Shown here: positions 17,901 to 25,694 of the stretch, piece after piece
How the letters are laid out: each line of letters starts with the position of its first letter
Numbering within the stretch: position 1 is the stretch's first letter
NCBI GenBank assembly: GCA_050789255.1
Contig: JBOZRQ010000006.1
Span: forward strand, 1-64,000
Source of the DNA: JBOZRQ01 sp050789255
GTDB taxonomy: Bacteria > Bacillota > Sulfobacillia > Symbiobacteriales > Symbiobacteriaceae
Length of the DNA stretch: 64,000 nucleotides
Direction: 5' to 3'
Position numbers and translations under genes: made by a program
Notes under the pieces: generated by a model
Databases searched by the model: none
What the model saw: the letters and a program-made list of their open reading frames with translations, nothing else
Told to the model about the DNA's origin: nothing

Positions 17901-20548
17901 CCCAGGGCCGCCGTGGACACACCCTGGACGGAGATCTGGGCATCCTTGGTGATAAAGCCGTCGCGGGGCTGCTGAATCCGGACGGTGGGCGCCGCCGCAT
18001 CCAGCTTGACGGTAGTGCTGGCGGAGGCGGTGTTGCCGACGTTATCGGTGGCCGTCACGGTGATCTCGTTGTCGCCCAGCTTCAGCTTGACCGGGGCGGA
18101 GAAGGCACCGTCGGCGGTGAAGAGCACCGGGCTGCCGTTCACGGTGACCGAGACCAGCTTGGCATACTGGGCCGTCGCCTGGCCGGACACGGTGTAGTTC
18201 GGTTTACCGACCACGCTCTCACCGGTGTTGATGGAGATCAGGGGCGGCTGGCCGGCGCTGGTGATCTGCAGCTCTGCGGTGGCGGTGCGGTCGAGCTTGT
18301 CGGTCACCTCGGCGGTAAAGGCGTTCACGCCGGGCTTCAGCTCGACCTCAGCCGAGAAGGAGCCGCCGTTCTCACCCACGGTGACTGCCGTGCCGTTGAC
18401 CGTGACCGACTTGACCCCGCCCGGCGCAGTGACCGAACCGGTCAGTGTGACCTTCTTCTCCTTGGTACTCTCGGGGCCGCTCAACGTAATCGTCGGGTGG
18501 GCGGCGTCGAAGATCACCGTAATCGAAGCGGAGGAGGTGTTGCCCGAGCCGTCGACAGCCGTAGCGGTAATGGTGTTGGGGCCTGGCTGGAGCGTTACGC
18601 TGGTGGACCAGCCGCCGGAGGCGCTGACGCCGACCGAGCTGCCGCCCACGGTGACGGAGGCGAGCTTGAGGTTGTCGGAGGCGGCGCCCGACACGGTGAC
18701 CGTCTGGGTGCCGACCTTCTGCCCGTCGGCAGGCGAGCCGATCACGATGGACGGGGCGACCTTATCCTGCGGCAGGTTCTGCACCAGGTTCTTTACGATC
18801 TGGTTGTGGGCGTCGATGACTTCGCGGTTGTCATCGGTGGAGTTCTGCTCCTGGTTGTCGGTCGTGTTATTGATCCAGTCCTGGTTGGAGCTGAAGGTCT
18901 CCTGCTGTTCCGGGGTCAGGGGGCCAGGGTCGGGGGAATCATCCGCATCCTCCATGCTGGCGCCCTGGTTCTGGCCAACGTCGGTGCTGTCGCCGTTGTT
19001 GGAGGTCATGGTGGCGTCGCCGTTGAGCAGGCTCGTGGAGTTTTCGGTGGGGGTGACCGTGGCCGAACCGATGGTGCCACGGACCGAAGCGACCGACCAG
19101 GGCATGCGCACCTTAGCGCGGGTCTTCTTGCTGAAGAGGTTGGACCACCAGCTGGACTTGGAGGTGGGCACGGTCAGGGCAGAGGTGACCTCGCCGGCCA
19201 CCGCCGTAATGCGGGTCTTCTGGTCCTCCGGCTCATCATCGGGTGGGTAGACCGTTACGGTGACGGCGTTGTACCCCTCGGGGATGACCGGGGCGGCGTT
19301 GGAGAAGCGGCCCACGTCGCTGAGCAACTCGAGCGTGACCGGGCCCTTGTCAGCGGTGACAGGCTCGCCGGCCTCGTCGGCCAGCACGATGGTCAGCTCG
19401 GCGCCATTCTCATCGCCGGGCTCCAGCGAGGCGGGGTCGACGAAAAGCAGCAGGCGGGAGGCGTTGTCGGGCCAGTTCTCGCCAGAGCTGCTGGCGGCAG
19501 CCCGCACGCGGGGGGCCATCGCCTGAGCGGCCCTCCGGTCAGCCTCCGGGTTATTGAAGGCGGCCAGGGCGGGGGCGTAGGCCTGGGCCTCCTCCGCCGT
19601 GACCCGGGGGGTCAGGGCGAAGAGCAGCTTGCCTTGAACCAACTCCACATCCAGGTCCTCGACGCCGGTGGCGCCAATCATCTGGGTGCCGTGGCTGCGG
19701 TGGACGATCATTTCGGTCAGGTTATCCAGGAAGAGCGAGGAACCGTCGGGGAAATCGACCGCGGCGGCAGAGGCGCCGGCGGTGCGGACACGGCCGCCCT
19801 CCTGGAGGGCGGTGGCCACGGTCACCTTCGTCCAGGCGGTCTCGCCCGGCTGCTGAATCTCAACCACGCCGCGCTGGGGCACCACGATCACCGACAGGGG
19901 CGTGTCGAAGGCAAGCGGGGTATAGACTAAGGCCTGAGCGAAGGCGCGGGCCGCCTCCGCACGGGTGGCCACGTCGTTCGGACGGAAGGCGCCGCTCGGC
20001 GCCTCCATCATCCCGGAGGCGACGGCCAGCAGCGCCTGGCGGTAGAACCAGTCGCTGGACTTCACATCGCTGAGGGTAAGGGAGGGAAGGCGCTGCTCCG
20101 ACTGGCGCGTCGCACGGACCGCCAGGACCGCCAGCTGGGCGCGCGTCAGCGGCTCATCGGGCCGGAAGGTGTTGTCCTCAAAGCCCTTGATCAGGCCCGA
20201 CTCCACGCCTGCCCGCACGAACGGGACGCTCCAGTGGGCGCCGGGCAAGTCGCTGAATGTGAGCGGCTGGCCGGACTGGCGCGCGGCGAGGCCGGCCACC
20301 TGGGTGGCGATCTTGGCGGCTGCTGCGCGGTTCAGCGGATCCGTCGGCCCGAAGCGCCCATCGGGGTACCCGTTGATCAGCTTGCGCTCAGCGAGGTACG
20401 CAATATAGGGGCGGTCCGGATGGTCAGCCGGCACGTCCGTGAACGATGGGCCTGCTGGGGACTTGGAGTCTGCAAGCACCAGGCCGGCTGGGATCAGACC
20501 CAGCACGAAGACGAAAACCAAGACAGCAGCCCGCAATGATCGAAACAA
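11969..20548 (-). CDS. Giant secreted SLH-FecR-Ig-repeat protein with C-terminal cohesin-like domain
   Basis: About 2859 residues. I place the start at TTG 20548, spaced 8 nt from GGAGG; the GTG at 20557 overlaps that SD. Order: signal peptide (LFRSLRAAVLVFVFVLGLIPAGLVLA), three SLH domains (about 30-215), a FecR-type domain (about 225-300; PGETAWTKVTVATALQEGGRVRT, DFPDGSSLFLD), a disordered Asp/Asn/Gln linker (about 500-590), 12 tandem 75-95 residue Ig-like repeats, a long region of further Ig/invasin-like modules, and a C-terminal cohesin-type domain (about 2715-2850; GSTLTVDVVVDNVPANLGSATVEIKYHTALLD). SLH domains tether it to the cell wall. Likely a surface scaffold or adhesin; ligands unknown. 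The cyclase gene follows in the same operon. Confidence 0.88.
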   Translation of the reverse strand: MFRSLRAAVLVFVFVLGLIPAGLVLADSKSPAGPSFTDVPADHPDRPYIAYLAERKLINGYPDGRFGPTDPLNRAAAAKIATQVAGLAARQSGQPLTFSDLPGAHWSVPFVRAGVESGLIKGFEDNTFRPDEPLTRAQLAVLAVRATRQSEQRLPSLTLSDVKSSDWFYRQALLAVASGMMEAPSGAFRPNDVATRAEAARAFAQALVYTPLAFDTPLSVIVVPQRGVVEIQQPGETAWTKVTVATALQEGGRVRTAGASAAAVDFPDGSSLFLDNLTEMIVHRSHGTQMIGATGVEDLDVELVQGKLLFALTPRVTAEEAQAYAPALAAFNNPEADRRAAQAMAPRVRAAASSSGENWPDNASRLLLFVDPASLEPGDENGAELTIVLADEAGEPVTADKGPVTLELLSDVGRFSNAAPVIPEGYNAVTVTVYPPDDEPEDQKTRITAVAGEVTSALTVPTSKSSWWSNLFSKKTRAKVRMPWSVASVRGTIGSATVTPTENSTSLLNGDATMTSNNGDSTDVGQNQGASMEDADDSPDPGPLTPEQQETFSSNQDWINNTTDNQEQNSTDDNREVIDAHNQIVKNLVQNLPQDKVAPSIVIGSPADGQKVGTQTVTVSGAASDNLKLASVTVGGSSVGVSASGGWSTSVTLQPGPNTITATAVDGSGNTSSASITVIFDAAHPTITLSGPESTKEKKVTLTGSVTAPGGVKSVTVNGTAVTVGENGGSFSAEVELKPGVNAFTAEVTDKLDRTATAELQITSAGQPPLISINTGESVVGKPNYTVSGQATAQYAKLVSVTVNGSPVLFTADGAFSAPVKLKLGDNEITVTATDNVGNTASASTTVKLDAAAPTVRIQQPRDGFITKDAQISVQGVSTAALGVKSLTVNGQTLAAEPGSFSATVPLQEGENLITVELEGTSGRKATDTKRVIRVSKPPTLVVSSPESGQKSAKKQVTVSGAAAASFGPLRSVTVNGQSALLGAGGGFSTTVTLQNGENQITVVATDMAGNATTETRLVTFNPQAATVALSSPANGLITKQGSVTVSGSLTNGEDVKQVSINGVPAAVSGGSFSATVQLAPGKNTISVALPEDAGGGTDSVTVIYADRPPTLSVGAPSDGQISAKPEISVSGSAMTSYGTPAVVSVNGLVVRVSSGGSFSQTVQLKPGKNTISVSASDEAGNSASDTRTVEYKPALPLINISSPADGFQTKEARITVSGSVTSEIGVASVTVNGSAASVSANGSFSASVELKPGANTISITATDKAQQTANASITVQRGGVPPQLSIGSPSEGFVSGSRTVTVSGSAKAVAGKIASVTVNGSAAAVSPDGSWTASVTLNQGPNTISVTATDTLGGTASESRKVTVAEGAPTLYISSPADGTVVTQNKITVSGKVKASTPNFTVTVNGSAASAGSDGSFSATVELKPGPNTISLSVTDSLNRSASGSRTVIFAGDPPTISVSAPAQTTQAKVAVTGSAKVATGLKITSVTVNGSAASVDASGAFSAEVTLQKGSNSISATVTDSLGRSKSASTTVSFNPAAPTVSLNAPANTQSATVTVSGSVSSQYGQVTVSVGGQTFTYNGSGSFSATVNLAVGANTITATATDQYGSASATATVTYTQPAPPPPTPTAKLTVHPSPVRYGDYVTFTLEGASAAANKTVEFLLKTGDTWTSLGTSSAAADGRAEFEHWLYQPAGAYELKAVDKGTPSTTFATATLTVQPVQMEIGVGAIIADDTLVFFAGSAFDEQYTHHADALISTSGLTTDEDETDESPDVQVLLSFLDEGKNPMGEPISVEVRYMENGDYIAFGNPIHAPTFDVQAIGEDSEGMSLPDGTKWLKVTIVAPGYYTGEREFKLPTLSGTVSGNITGNEFTVSGAWSATNPKSLFVFGDSQTLEGSATSGVFSRNLLLDEDVDQIEMAVLDEDPDYSYSMVVVRNIEFRPPLSVTMESLGEVDYGDKVDLKATFMRGTTPVPGKRVRFQKGNDQAFAEVVTDENGLATYRWTVLAPASSTLPYYIHVVDSYDWGPVYDTKELRVKPEKVTLELTGGALSVGQTRTLTAKVVQEADGSPSSFSGLGVRVYFTFLTSQGRPVSDAIHYAEVQNTTTDGIGEAVLEEIEIPSQAASLVIEMANNPYYEAPGPVTVAVQPPTTSLTGLNEPVQYSDGVRIGFTLAVDGVPVAGRTVTLVVNGQTEGVSTTDEYGYTDWWYDVELQPRTEPYTVQVQEGTTVLATGSLTVVKEGLTMDLITTGVVVGETIHPTVYLEDDDGDMVDVDDLGAFTFEFQEADGKVIATHTGTVIDPVGSEADPYVDGGYLEVPVKTAKLVVKHAESAYYLAASIWINSPAPPTLTLTAPADNAVVNLPFVYLNGSFDAPSGVDVGDFTVNGESKGSYFGNGMSFDIVVNLNPGVNTIVVEVKDDYNRKATVTRTVTYEKPVAEVSNVTAQYSDFTSITATVKQGTSPLANFPVLILLDGDTVYSGATDAAGQVNASFVPINRPAGTYTISVVPIPAPSEVLGTGTATVTKETAKITWSGTPLIPGTTMNLRATIRDEDTWPGDLTQAGLLELKFTIKKADGTILDSTTGDINMCGDGYCASVLYPLPSNGVKVEVSLPTNGYFTAPSITVVADTTPPTVTVDPVDDISSSSITLTGTYSESVSAVRVNGANATYNNTTKTFSHPVTLAAEVNSFEIVVVDLVGNTTTVHTFVNYAPITTAPRIRLVPRNTPATVGSTLTVDVVVDNVPANLGSATVEIKYHTALLDATTVTVGPLLAHDANLAPAVNETAGTILVNLTNPDGPSSSSTLLATITFQVTAAGTADVWFENVTGLAPGGNVLLTSDTVPMTITTSTPLKARVELREP
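15690..18757 (-). repeat. Twelve tandem Ig-like repeat units inside the SLH protein gene
   Basis: Each unit of roughly 75-95 codons has the pattern 'P-x-hydrophobic-S-P-x-D-G ... V-T-V-S-G ... S-V-T-V-N-G ... G-x-F-S-A-x-V-x-L-x-x-G-x-N-T-I-x-V-x-A-T-D'. Units are degenerate at DNA level but share blocks encoding VTVNGS and LKPGPNTIS. Two more divergent copies lie further toward the C-terminus (near 13250-13520 and 12410-12680). Confidence 0.85.
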
Positions 20549-20557
20549 CTCGGCCAC

Positions 20558-20855
20558 CTCCGACCCTGATTACATGGGCGTCTAAGGGATTCCAATACAC
20601 CCAAAAATGACTAGATACATAATACCGGTCCGAAAATTTCCTCAGACCAATAATATTTATAGGCTATGGGCCTTTTTCCCTGTAGTCAAGGGTAAATCTT
20701 CCACATTGACTAACATTATAAGAGCATAAAAAATGACCCCCAATTTCGACGGGGATCGTTTCCAGGGAGGGCACCGATCCTACCACGGCTGTTCGGTAGG
20801 AAACCATCCGGCTGTACTCGAAAAGAGTAGGGTCCTAGTAAGAGAGGTGAACGAG
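20558..20855. promoter_or_regulatory. AT-rich divergent promoter region and pcrA leader
   Basis: No gene. This is markedly more AT-rich than the flanks and must hold promoters for both the SLH gene (left) and pcrA (right). A possible rightward -35 TTGACT lies at 20706 with an A/T-rich -10 (TAAAAA, short 15-nt spacing). The pcrA leader contains a hairpin TCCTACC (20778-20784)/GGTAGGA (20795-20801). An in-frame ATG at 20733 is not used as the pcrA start because it lacks an SD. Confidence 0.5.
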
Positions 20856-23372
20856 ATGGCGCTCAGCCAGTCATCGTTGAACGAGTATATGGAGCTGCGT
20901 CACCAGGTGCGCCAGTCGCTGCTCTCCGGGCTGAACCCGGAGCAGGCTGCCGCGGTCGAGCACGGCAGCGGCCCGCTGCTGATTCTGGCCGGTGCCGGCA
21001 GCGGGAAAACCCGCGTCATTACGCACCGCATCGCCCACTTGATTCTCTTTGGTGACCGCTATCAGCCCGGCTACGGCCTTGCCCCGGACCTGAGCGGGGA
21101 GGACCTTGCCCTGCTGCGGGAAGAGGTCGGCTCGGGGCGCCGTGTGAATATGGCCCGGGTGGCGCCGTTGCTTCAGCAGGGCATCAGCCCGTGGCGGATC
21201 CTGGCGATCACCTTTACCAACAAGGCCGCCCAGGAGATGAAGGAGCGGGTCGAGCACCTGGTCGGCCCGGCCGGCAAGGAGATCTGGGTCAGCACCTTCC
21301 ATAGCGCCTGCGTACGCATGCTCCGCAAGCATATCCAAAAGCTTGGGTACGCCAAGAACTTCGTCATTCTGGACAGCGCGGACCAGCAGTCCGTCATCAA
21401 GGAATGCATCAAACAGCTCAACCTGTCGGACAAGCAGTTCACGCCGTCGATGGTGCTGGGCACCATCTCCAACGCCAAGAACGCCATGATCGACGCGAAG
21501 GAGTATGACGCCACCGCCAAGGACTACTACCAGCAGCAGGTGGCGAAGGTCTACAAGCTTTACCAGGAGCGGCTCCGCGCCAACAACGCGGTCGATTTTG
21601 ACGACCTGCTGCTGCTCTGCGTGAAGCTGTTTGAGCAGTTCCCCGAGGTCCTGCGGGAGTACCAGAACCGGTTCGAGCACATCCTGGTCGACGAGTACCA
21701 GGACACCAACGGGGTACAGAACCGCTGGGTCTTCCTGCTGGCCGGGGCGAAGCAGAACCTTTGCGTGGTGGGTGACGATGACCAGGGCATCTACTCCTGG
21801 CGTGGCGCTGACATTCAGAACATCCTGGAGTTCGAGGCCCAGTTCCCCAACACCCGGGTGATCAAGCTGGAGCAGAACTACCGCTCCACGGGCAACATCC
21901 TCGACGCCGCTTACCACGTGGTGAAGCGGAACACCGGGCGCAAGGACAAGAAGCTCTGGACGGAGGAGGGGCCTGGCGAGCCCATCTACCGGTACGGCGC
22001 CTTCGATGAGCGCGACGAGGCCCGCTGGATCGCCGAGGAGATCGAGCGGCTCACCACCCGGGCGGCGGGGAGCGCACACCGCTTCACCTACCAGGACGTG
22101 GCGATTCTCTACCGCACCCACGCCCAGTCCCGTTCGTTCGAAGAGGCCTTCGTGCCCCGGGGCATCCCCTACGGGATCCTGGGTGGGCTCAAGTTCTTCG
22201 AGCGCAAGGAAATCAAGGATGTCATGGCCTACCTGCGGCTGATTGCCAACCCCGCCGACACCATTTCGTTCCGGCGGGCGATCGCAGTGCCGAAGCGGGG
22301 CGTGGGTCCGGCCTCCGTGGACAAGGTGGTCGACTATGCCGAGCAGTGGAACGTCCCGGTGGCGGCCGTCTCACCGGATGCGAGCCTGGTGCAGGGGCTG
22401 ACGGCGAGCTACCGCAGCAAGATCGAGCAGTTCGGCGCCCTCATTGAGGAGCTGACGAACAACGCGGTCAGCCTGAAGGTGAGCGATGTGATTACCCAGG
22501 TCCTGGAGAAGTCCGGGTACCTGGCTGAGCTCCGGGCCGACAAGGACCCCGAAACCGAAGACCGGGTAGCCAACCTCCAGGAACTGGTCTCCATGGCCGC
22601 CGAGTTCGAGCTTGACGCCGTGGATGAGGAGGAGGGCATGACCCAGCTGGACGCCTTCCTGGCTACCGCCGCCCTGCTCTCCGACGCGGAGACGGTGGAG
22701 GCCGGCCAGGACAAGGTGACCATGATGACCCTGCACTCCGCCAAGGGCCTGGAGTTCCCGGTGGTCTTCCTGGTGGGGCTGGAGGAAGGGGTCTTCCCGC
22801 ACAACCGGGCGCTGACCGACGAGAACCAGATGGAGGAGGAGCGCCGGCTCTGCTATGTGGGCATGACCCGCGCCCGCCAGCGGCTGTACGTGAGCTGCGC
22901 CTCAAGCCGGACCATGTGGAACCAGGCGAACTACAACTCGCCGAGCCGGTTCCTGCAGGAGATTCCGGAGCACCTGGTGAAGATGGTGGCTGGCCGGAAT
23001 GCGGCGCCCGCCTGGGGGGCCAGCTCCGGCGGCTACGAGAGCCGGGGTTGGGGCAGCAGGGCCCAGGAGTGGGGCGCCTCGCGGCGCCGGTCTGCCAACG
23101 AGGACGAGGATGCCTCGCCGGCCATTGGCGCTTCGGGCTGGGGCCAGTCGGCCGAGGCTCGGCGCATGCAGGCCCGGGGCGCTTACGAGCCAGCGCCGGC
23201 GGCTCCCGCTGCGCCGGCGGCGCCCAACCTGGGCGTGGGCGACCGGGTCGCCCATCCCAAGTTCGGCGAAGGCGTGGTGAAGGACGTGCGCGGCGACACG
23301 ATCACCGTGCTCTTCCCGGGCGCCGGCCAGCGGCTCCTGGTGGCGAACTACCTTACGAAACTCCCGGACTGA
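20856..23372 (+). CDS. pcrA: ATP-dependent DNA helicase PcrA (UvrD/Rep family)
   Basis: 838 residues from ATG 20856 (SD AGAGAGGTG). SF1A helicase for replication restart, plasmid replication and repair. Motif I AGAGSGKT, Ia AITFTNKAAQEM, II VDEYQDTN, III GDDDQGIYSWRGA, IV EQNYRST, V MTLHSAKGLEF, VI YVGMTRARQRL. Between motif I and Ia (about residues 63-110) there is about 40 extra residues compared with usual PcrA. The C-terminus has a long Ala/Pro/Gly linker and ends in the Tudor-like RNA-polymerase-binding module (VGDRVAHPKFGEGVVKDV...TVLFP). In Bacillus pcrA is followed directly by ligA; here ligA is about 7 kb downstream. Confidence 0.96.
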   Translation: MALSQSSLNEYMELRHQVRQSLLSGLNPEQAAAVEHGSGPLLILAGAGSGKTRVITHRIAHLILFGDRYQPGYGLAPDLSGEDLALLREEVGSGRRVNMARVAPLLQQGISPWRILAITFTNKAAQEMKERVEHLVGPAGKEIWVSTFHSACVRMLRKHIQKLGYAKNFVILDSADQQSVIKECIKQLNLSDKQFTPSMVLGTISNAKNAMIDAKEYDATAKDYYQQQVAKVYKLYQERLRANNAVDFDDLLLLCVKLFEQFPEVLREYQNRFEHILVDEYQDTNGVQNRWVFLLAGAKQNLCVVGDDDQGIYSWRGADIQNILEFEAQFPNTRVIKLEQNYRSTGNILDAAYHVVKRNTGRKDKKLWTEEGPGEPIYRYGAFDERDEARWIAEEIERLTTRAAGSAHRFTYQDVAILYRTHAQSRSFEEAFVPRGIPYGILGGLKFFERKEIKDVMAYLRLIANPADTISFRRAIAVPKRGVGPASVDKVVDYAEQWNVPVAAVSPDASLVQGLTASYRSKIEQFGALIEELTNNAVSLKVSDVITQVLEKSGYLAELRADKDPETEDRVANLQELVSMAAEFELDAVDEEEGMTQLDAFLATAALLSDAETVEAGQDKVTMMTLHSAKGLEFPVVFLVGLEEGVFPHNRALTDENQMEEERRLCYVGMTRARQRLYVSCASSRTMWNQANYNSPSRFLQEIPEHLVKMVAGRNAAPAWGASSGGYESRGWGSRAQEWGASRRRSANEDEDASPAIGASGWGQSAEARRMQARGAYEPAPAAPAAPAAPNLGVGDRVAHPKFGEGVVKDVRGDTITVLFPGAGQRLLVANYLTKLPD

Positions 23373-23374
23373 CT

Positions 23375-23410
23375 GAGGGGGCGGGTTGATCCCGCCTCCA
23401 TTCTGTTGTC
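23375..23410 (+). terminator. Probable weak terminator after pcrA
   Basis: GGCGGG-TTGAT-CCCGCC hairpin directly after the pcrA stop, followed by ATTCTGTTGT. The T-tract is poor, so termination is probably partial. Confidence 0.4.
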
Positions 23411-23485
23411 CCTGGTGGGGGGGTATGACCCCGTCTGGAACTTTTCCCCCGGCTCCGTTCGTCCCAGCGAGTGGGGTGGTAAGCT

Positions 23486-25039
23486 ATGCGTCGCTCGCTA
23501 AGCTCGTTAGTCGCATGTTTGATCCTGACGGGCTGTAGTAGCAAGCCGGTCGTGGAAGCGCCGCCGGCAGTCCCGCCGCCCAAAGTGGAGGCCCCGCCGC
23601 CGGAGCCCGTGGCCCCGCCTCCGGTCACCCTGTCACCTGCCTGCACGACAGGCGAGGCCGGGAGCCCCACCATTCGCGCCTACGGTGCCTTCGATGAAAG
23701 GTGGACGCGCGAAGGCCCTGGGCGCTGCAGCCGCGTCATCGACCTGCGGCCTCTCACCGTTTACGTAGATGTCGACGCCAGCAGCGACGAGGAGGCCCTA
23801 AGCGCGGTCCGAATCTCGGGCGCCCAACAGACACAGGCGCCCAAAGCCTTCCCGCTGAGCGCAGGGCGCCGGCAGGTCGCCTTTCACCTGGCAGGCGGAC
23901 AGGCCCTCGACCAGGTCGAGGTGGCGGTAAGGCCCGGACTCACAGCGGTGATGACCAGGGAGCCGGGGCCGGCCCTCCACTTCTCCAGGGAGACCCCGGA
24001 GGGCGCCTGGGCGCCGCTTGAGCCGGGGGAATCTCTCCCGCCCGGACCGGTAAGGCTCCGCATCCAGGTCACCGGGCCGATCATGGCCAGCCCTTCGGTG
24101 GTCGACCTGCGCGCCGGCATGTGGGATGAGTTCAAGGATTACCGGTATGAGGCCGTGTCGCCCGACACCCTCCTGATCACCCTGGACAGCCCGCCGCCCC
24201 TGGTGCGCATCCTGGCAGCGTCGGTCCTCTCTGACCAGGGCGTACGCCTCACGGGCGCAACCCACTTCTATGTCGGTCCGTCCCCGGTGCTCCAGGCTGT
24301 GGACCCGACCACAGGCAAGGTCCAGGAGTTGGGCGCCGCCCCGGCAGAGATTCACGCCGGTGCCATCAGTCCGGATGGTCGCTACGCAGCCATGGTCACC
24401 CAGCTTGCCGACTCGGACTATGAGCTAACCCTGCAAGTGCTGGATCTCACCAGCGGGCGGTATATTCCCACCGGCCTCCGGGTCGACCTGCTGCCCCCGG
24501 AGATTGCCTTCGACCACCAGGGGCGCCTGGTGGTGCCCTTGCTGGAGCGGCTGGTGCTGGTGGACCCGGCTACCGGTCGCGTCACCGAGGCCGCACCCGC
24601 CGGGGTCATGTGGGACTCCGTGTCGCCGGACGCCCGTTACGTGGTGGGCTACCGGGGCGACCCACCGATTTTGGGAAAGACGGGCGCCTGGACCCCGCCC
24701 CCGGCGATCACCGAGGTGGTGCTCTACGACCTCGCTGCCGGCCAGACCCGGGCCTTTCCCGCCGAGGGCTTCCTGGTCCAGTGGCCCGGGCTCCACTGGC
24801 TGCCCGACGGGCAACTCCTCCTATCTGTCACCACCAGCGACCAGCCGGGCATGGAGAAGACCCTGGCCCGCTATGCCATCGACCCCGCCACCGGGGAACG
24901 CACCCCGTGTGCCGGCGACATACCCGCCCCGCGCACCCGCTGGGACGGTAGCATCTTCCGGCTGGGCGCCCTCCCCGACGGCCGGAGCCTGCAGGTCTTC
25001 TGGGAGAACGCCAGCCACATGCGCTATCCGCTGCCATAA
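23486..25039 (+). CDS. Lipoprotein with Pro-rich linker and beta-propeller-like body
   Basis: 517 residues. Short signal peptide and lipobox ending in LILTGC, then a Pro/Val/Glu-rich linker (about residues 22-50). The rest contains repeating beta-strand segments with motifs such as AISPDGRYAAMV, VSPDARYVVGY and ALPDGRSLQVF, as in TolB/WD40-like propellers. The N-terminal third has Ig-like character. ATG start with GGGGTGG upstream. Function unknown. It lies 46 bases ahead of the next small membrane protein and is probably co-transcribed with it. Confidence 0.72.
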   Translation: MRRSLSSLVACLILTGCSSKPVVEAPPAVPPPKVEAPPPEPVAPPPVTLSPACTTGEAGSPTIRAYGAFDERWTREGPGRCSRVIDLRPLTVYVDVDASSDEEALSAVRISGAQQTQAPKAFPLSAGRRQVAFHLAGGQALDQVEVAVRPGLTAVMTREPGPALHFSRETPEGAWAPLEPGESLPPGPVRLRIQVTGPIMASPSVVDLRAGMWDEFKDYRYEAVSPDTLLITLDSPPPLVRILAASVLSDQGVRLTGATHFYVGPSPVLQAVDPTTGKVQELGAAPAEIHAGAISPDGRYAAMVTQLADSDYELTLQVLDLTSGRYIPTGLRVDLLPPEIAFDHQGRLVVPLLERLVLVDPATGRVTEAAPAGVMWDSVSPDARYVVGYRGDPPILGKTGAWTPPPAITEVVLYDLAAGQTRAFPAEGFLVQWPGLHWLPDGQLLLSVTTSDQPGMEKTLARYAIDPATGERTPCAGDIPAPRTRWDGSIFRLGALPDGRSLQVFWENASHMRYPLP

Positions 25040-25085
25040 CCCAGGCGAGCGGCATTCCTTTTTAAGCAAACGGGGGCATCTGTCC

Positions 25086-25694
25086 GTGAAACGATGGCCG
25101 GTCTATTTGATGGCGAGCCTGCTGGTGCTATCCGTGGCAGGGAACGGGCTACTTGGCTGGGTGCTCTGGCGCGGCCAGCAGGAGTACCGGGCCCTGGCGC
25201 GCCAATTCGTGAAGGCGAAGCAGGACCTGGCCAAGGCCGAGCACACGGCAAGCATGGCGCCATCGCCCGGCGCCCAGCCGGCACAACCGGCCCAGGCCAC
25301 ACCGGCGCCCAAGGCCGACGCCACAGCGGTCCCAACGAGCGCCCCCACCGGTACGGTGGAAGAGATCCGGCAACGGTTTGAGCCCAGGTTCCGCACCGTG
25401 CAAAGCGACTGCGAGGGCCAGTTGGACGCCATGCTCCAGGAGGCCAAAGCGGAGTATGAGAAAGCAAAAGCAGCCAACGCCAGTGTCGACGTGGCTGCCT
25501 TGGGCGCCAAGTACATGGCCCGTGCCGACCGGCTCCGGCGCGACTGCGACCGGCGGGTCGAAGGGCTGCTGAGCGAAATGGGCGCCGCCCTCCGGTCGGC
25601 AGGGCTCCCCACCGACCTGGTCGCCGAGGTCCGCCAGGCCTACGAGGAGCGCATTGTCGAGCGCCAGGCCGAAATCATGGCCAAGGCGCCCTAA
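25086..25694 (+). CDS. Membrane-anchored coiled-coil protein, function unknown
   Basis: About 202 residues from GTG 25086; the frame is open far upstream, but that part overlaps the preceding lipoprotein in another frame. One N-terminal TM (VYLMASLLVLSVAGNGLLGWVLW), an Ala/Pro linker (about residues 60-90) and a charged helical domain (VEEIRQRFEPRFRTVQSDC...KAEYEKAKAANAS...RADRLRRDCDRRVEGLLSEM) with two conserved-looking Cys, likely a coiled coil. Its stop overlaps the stop of the convergent kinase gene (CTAA). No family recognised. Confidence 0.65.
   Translation: MKRWPVYLMASLLVLSVAGNGLLGWVLWRGQQEYRALARQFVKAKQDLAKAEHTASMAPSPGAQPAQPAQATPAPKADATAVPTSAPTGTVEEIRQRFEPRFRTVQSDCEGQLDAMLQEAKAEYEKAKAANASVDVAALGAKYMARADRLRRDCDRRVEGLLSEMGAALRSAGLPTDLVAEVRQAYEERIVERQAEIMAKAP

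Noticed and set aside
15690..18757. Possible CRISPR or satellite array
   Set aside because: The periodicity comes from protein-coding Ig-like repeats of 75-95 codons; there are no short identical repeats with unique spacers.
14804..20539. Very long open frames on the plus strand opposite the SLH gene (for example 14804-16684, 15840-17060, 18497-19930)
   Set aside because: They mirror the repetitive, high-GC minus-strand gene; compositions are odd (Arg/Gly/His-rich or Val/Thr/Pro repeats) and no start has an SD. The minus frame has signal peptide, SLH and Ig motifs.
24504..25085. In-frame upstream extension of the coiled-coil protein gene
   Set aside because: This part is an out-of-frame, Arg/Pro-rich reading of the lipoprotein gene; the real start is taken as GTG 25086.
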